Shown: one piece after another, positions 14,394 through 15,513 of the stretch | Layout of the letters: every line of letters starts with the position of its first letter | Numbering within the stretch: position 1 is the stretch's first letter | Assembly: GCA_964637705.1 (NCBI GenBank) | Contig: CAZWVM010000075.1 | Span: forward strand, 1 to 15,513 | Direction of reading: 5' to 3' | From: CAZWVM01 sp964637705 | GTDB lineage: Bacteria > UBA8481 | DNA length: 15,513 nt | The notes under the pieces: generated by a model | Told to the model about the DNA's origin: nothing | Databases searched by the model: none | Seen by the model: the letters and a program-made list of their open reading frames with translations, nothing else | Translations under genes and position numbers: made by a program

Positions 14394-14714
14394 CTAGCGA
14401 AGCTGGGTCAGGGCGTTGAAGGCACGGACCGCGAGGTTGCGGATCTGGACCGCCGTGTCGATCGCCATCGAGCTCTTCGCGGCCGCGACCATCACCTCGT
14501 GGACGTTGTCCGTCTTCCCGGCGGCGAAATCGCGGTCCATGCGGGCCGAATCGGTCGTGATCCCGGCCAGGTCCTGGATCTTCTCGTCCAGGAGCGACTT
14601 GAAGCCCTCGGCGAGCTGCGCCCCCGGGGGGCGCTCGCGCACGACTGAGGCCGTCCTCGTCGAGGCGGGCTCGAGCGGCGCCTCGGCGCGCAGTTTCATC
14701 AGGTCCAGTTTCAT
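14394..14714 (-). CDS. fliE: Flagellar hook-basal body protein FliE
   Basis: The protein is 106 residues, the normal size. FliE joins the MS ring to the proximal rod and is the first protein exported by the flagellar apparatus. The C-terminal half is diagnostic: GFKSLLDEKI, then GKTDNVHEVMVAAAKSSMAIDTAVQ and IRNLAVRAFNALTQL, matching the two conserved helices with HEVM and the VQ-RN turn. The start ATG at 14714 shares one base with the flgC stop (TGATG), so translation is probably coupled. A second ATG at 14699 lies in a 13-bp direct repeat of the first start region, so the true start could be five codons later. It ends 221 bp before fliF, although fliE and fliF are adjacent in many other clusters. 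Confidence 0.95.
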   Translation of the reverse strand: MKLDLMKLRAEAPLEPASTRTASVVRERPPGAQLAEGFKSLLDEKIQDLAGITTDSARMDRDFAAGKTDNVHEVMVAAAKSSMAIDTAVQIRNLAVRAFNALTQLR

Positions 14715-14718
14715 CAGG
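14691..14718. repeat. 13-bp tandem repeat over the fliE start codon
   Basis: cagtttcatcagg occurs at 14691-14703 and 14706-14718, a 15-bp period. On the coding strand each copy reads CCTGATGAAACTG, so the start codon and its context are duplicated in frame (MKLDLMKLR). The period of five codons keeps the frame. Confidence 0.8.
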
Positions 14719-15178
14719 CGCCTATTTTAAGCGCTTCGGCCCACATTGCACGAAAATCCCGTATCGTCGTGACGTTCGCCTCGTAGGCGCGCGACGCCCC
14801 GATCATGTCCACCATCTCCGTCACGATGTCCACGTCCGGGTACTGGACATACCCCTCCGCGTTCGCGTCCGGGTGCCCGGGCTCGTAGCGGAGATACTTC
14901 TCGTGCATCGGCCCGTCCTGTTCCTTCACTTCCACGATGCGGACGCCCGTTCCGGGGTCGTTCACCGCGACGCCGGCGTCCTGCACCATCGGAATGGAGA
15001 AACGGATCGGGTTGTAGCGCGGTTCGAAGATGACCCTCTGGCGGCGGTAGGGCCCTTCCTGGCCGTCGGAGCGACGCGTGGTGTCGGCGTTGGCGATGTT
15101 GTTGGCGATGACGTCGAGGCGCGTGCGCTGGGCCGAGAGACCCGAGGCGGCGGTGAAGAGGGAGAGGAAGGCGCTCAT
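14714..15178 (-). CDS. flgC: Flagellar proximal rod protein FlgC
   Basis: The protein is 154 residues, within the usual range for this rod subunit, which is exported without cleavage and stacks between FlgB and FlgF/FlgG. The N-terminal helix carries DVIANNIANADTTR (22-35), the flagellar rod/hook signature (ANNiANa.T). The C-terminal half has the FlgC-specific run PGHPDANAEGYVQYPDVDIV, then EMVDMIGASRAYEANV, the conserved C-terminal D0 helix. The ATG at 15178 shares one base with the flgB TGA, and its own TGA shares one base with fliE. No Shine-Dalgarno is evident, which points to translational coupling along flgB-flgC-fliE. Confidence 0.97.
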   Translation of the reverse strand: MSAFLSLFTAASGLSAQRTRLDVIANNIANADTTRRSDGQEGPYRRQRVIFEPRYNPIRFSIPMVQDAGVAVNDPGTGVRIVEVKEQDGPMHEKYLRYEPGHPDANAEGYVQYPDVDIVTEMVDMIGASRAYEANVTTIRDFRAMWAEALKIGA

Positions 15179-15513
15179 CAGGACGGGGTCTTGGCGATGA
15201 TGCCCGTGATCGTCCGGAAGCTGCCCGCCAACCGGCCCGAGACCGTCTGGTAGTACATCACGTTCTGCGCGATGTGCGCCATCTCGACCTCGGGATCGAC
15301 GTTGTTATGGTCGTTGCGCGTCCAGGTGTCGAGCTCGGCGTAGACCTTCGGCGCCACCTTGTCGATGTCGCGCGTCGGCTGGGTCTCGAAGTGCCGGTCC
15401 GCCGTGCGCTTCATCTCGATCCGCGTCGGGGCCTCGAGCGCCCGGCGCAACTCGGTCACGAAGGAGACGTCGGAGCGCTTGAAGCCGGGGGTGTCGATGT
15501 TGGCGATGTTGTC
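15178..15513 (-). CDS. flgB: Flagellar proximal rod protein FlgB, 5' end outside the window
   Basis: 111 residues are visible, read from the window edge to the TGA at 15178-15180. The first visible residues, DNIANIDTPGFKRSDVSF, are the FlgB form of the rod-protein signature (NIAN.dTPGFk). The later part, HNNVDPEVEMAHIAQNVMYYQTVSG, is the typical FlgB C-terminus (NNVd.e.Em..ia.n.l.Yq). Only the first ~20 residues and the start are missing, judged from the usual length of about 130. An apparent start at 15459 (GTG) is internal. It is probably the first gene of this stretch of the operon; its promoter lies outside the window. Confidence 0.96.
   Translation of the reverse strand, partial: DNIANIDTPGFKRSDVSFVTELRRALEAPTRIEMKRTADRHFETQPTRDIDKVAPKVYAELDTWTRNDHNNVDPEVEMAHIAQNVMYYQTVSGRLAGSFRTITGIIAKTPS

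Overview
This is GC-rich bacterial DNA. It carries a flagellar basal-body gene cluster on the minus strand and a short run of unrelated genes at low coordinates. A run of exactly 100 Ns shows it is scaffolded assembly, probably a metagenome-derived genome. The taxon cannot be fixed. High GC, a lipoprotein-like signal, a FlgB/FlgC/FliE-first flagellar operon and a cyclic-di-AMP riboswitch fit a deltaproteobacterial or poorly sampled phylum better than an enteric or Bacillus-like organism. That placement is inference.

Layout from high to low coordinates, in the direction of transcription: flgB (5' end missing), flgC and fliE are translationally coupled. They encode the proximal rod and the MS-ring/rod junction. 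An AT-rich gap of 221 bp follows, with several DnaA-box-like sequences and a perfect palindrome. Then come fliF (MS ring), fliG (switch), fliH, fliI (export ATPase and its regulator), a small palindromic repeat element, fliJ (export stalk), a soluble lytic transglycosylase and a MotE/YlxF-type membrane protein. The products form the base of the flagellum, power its export gate, probably open the peptidoglycan for the rod, and probably support the stator. fliI is broken only by the assembly gap. A 55-bp sequence is repeated on both sides of the Ns, and removing one copy plus the Ns restores one 445-codon frame.

Below the flagellar cluster is a self-contained unit: an extended -10 promoter, a well-conserved c-di-AMP (ydaO/yuaA-class) riboswitch, and a KUP/KimA-like potassium permease with a C-terminal universal-stress-like domain. 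The permease gene converges on, and overlaps by 56 bp, a plus-strand GT-C membrane glycosyltransferase, which is preceded by cobO (corrinoid adenosyltransferase). Divergent from cobO is a two-gene minus-strand unit. Its first gene encodes an exported protein with a thioredoxin fold lacking CXXC, followed by about four PPC-like beta domains. Its second encodes a predicted lipoprotein with beta-propeller-like repeats.

The best candidates for new biology are the riboswitch-controlled permease with a possible translational expression platform, the DnaA-box-like cluster in front of fliF, the palindromic element between fliI and fliJ, and the transglycosylase that lacks a signal peptide but has an export-gate-like motif. 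No tRNA, rRNA, CRISPR array or transposase gene was seen.
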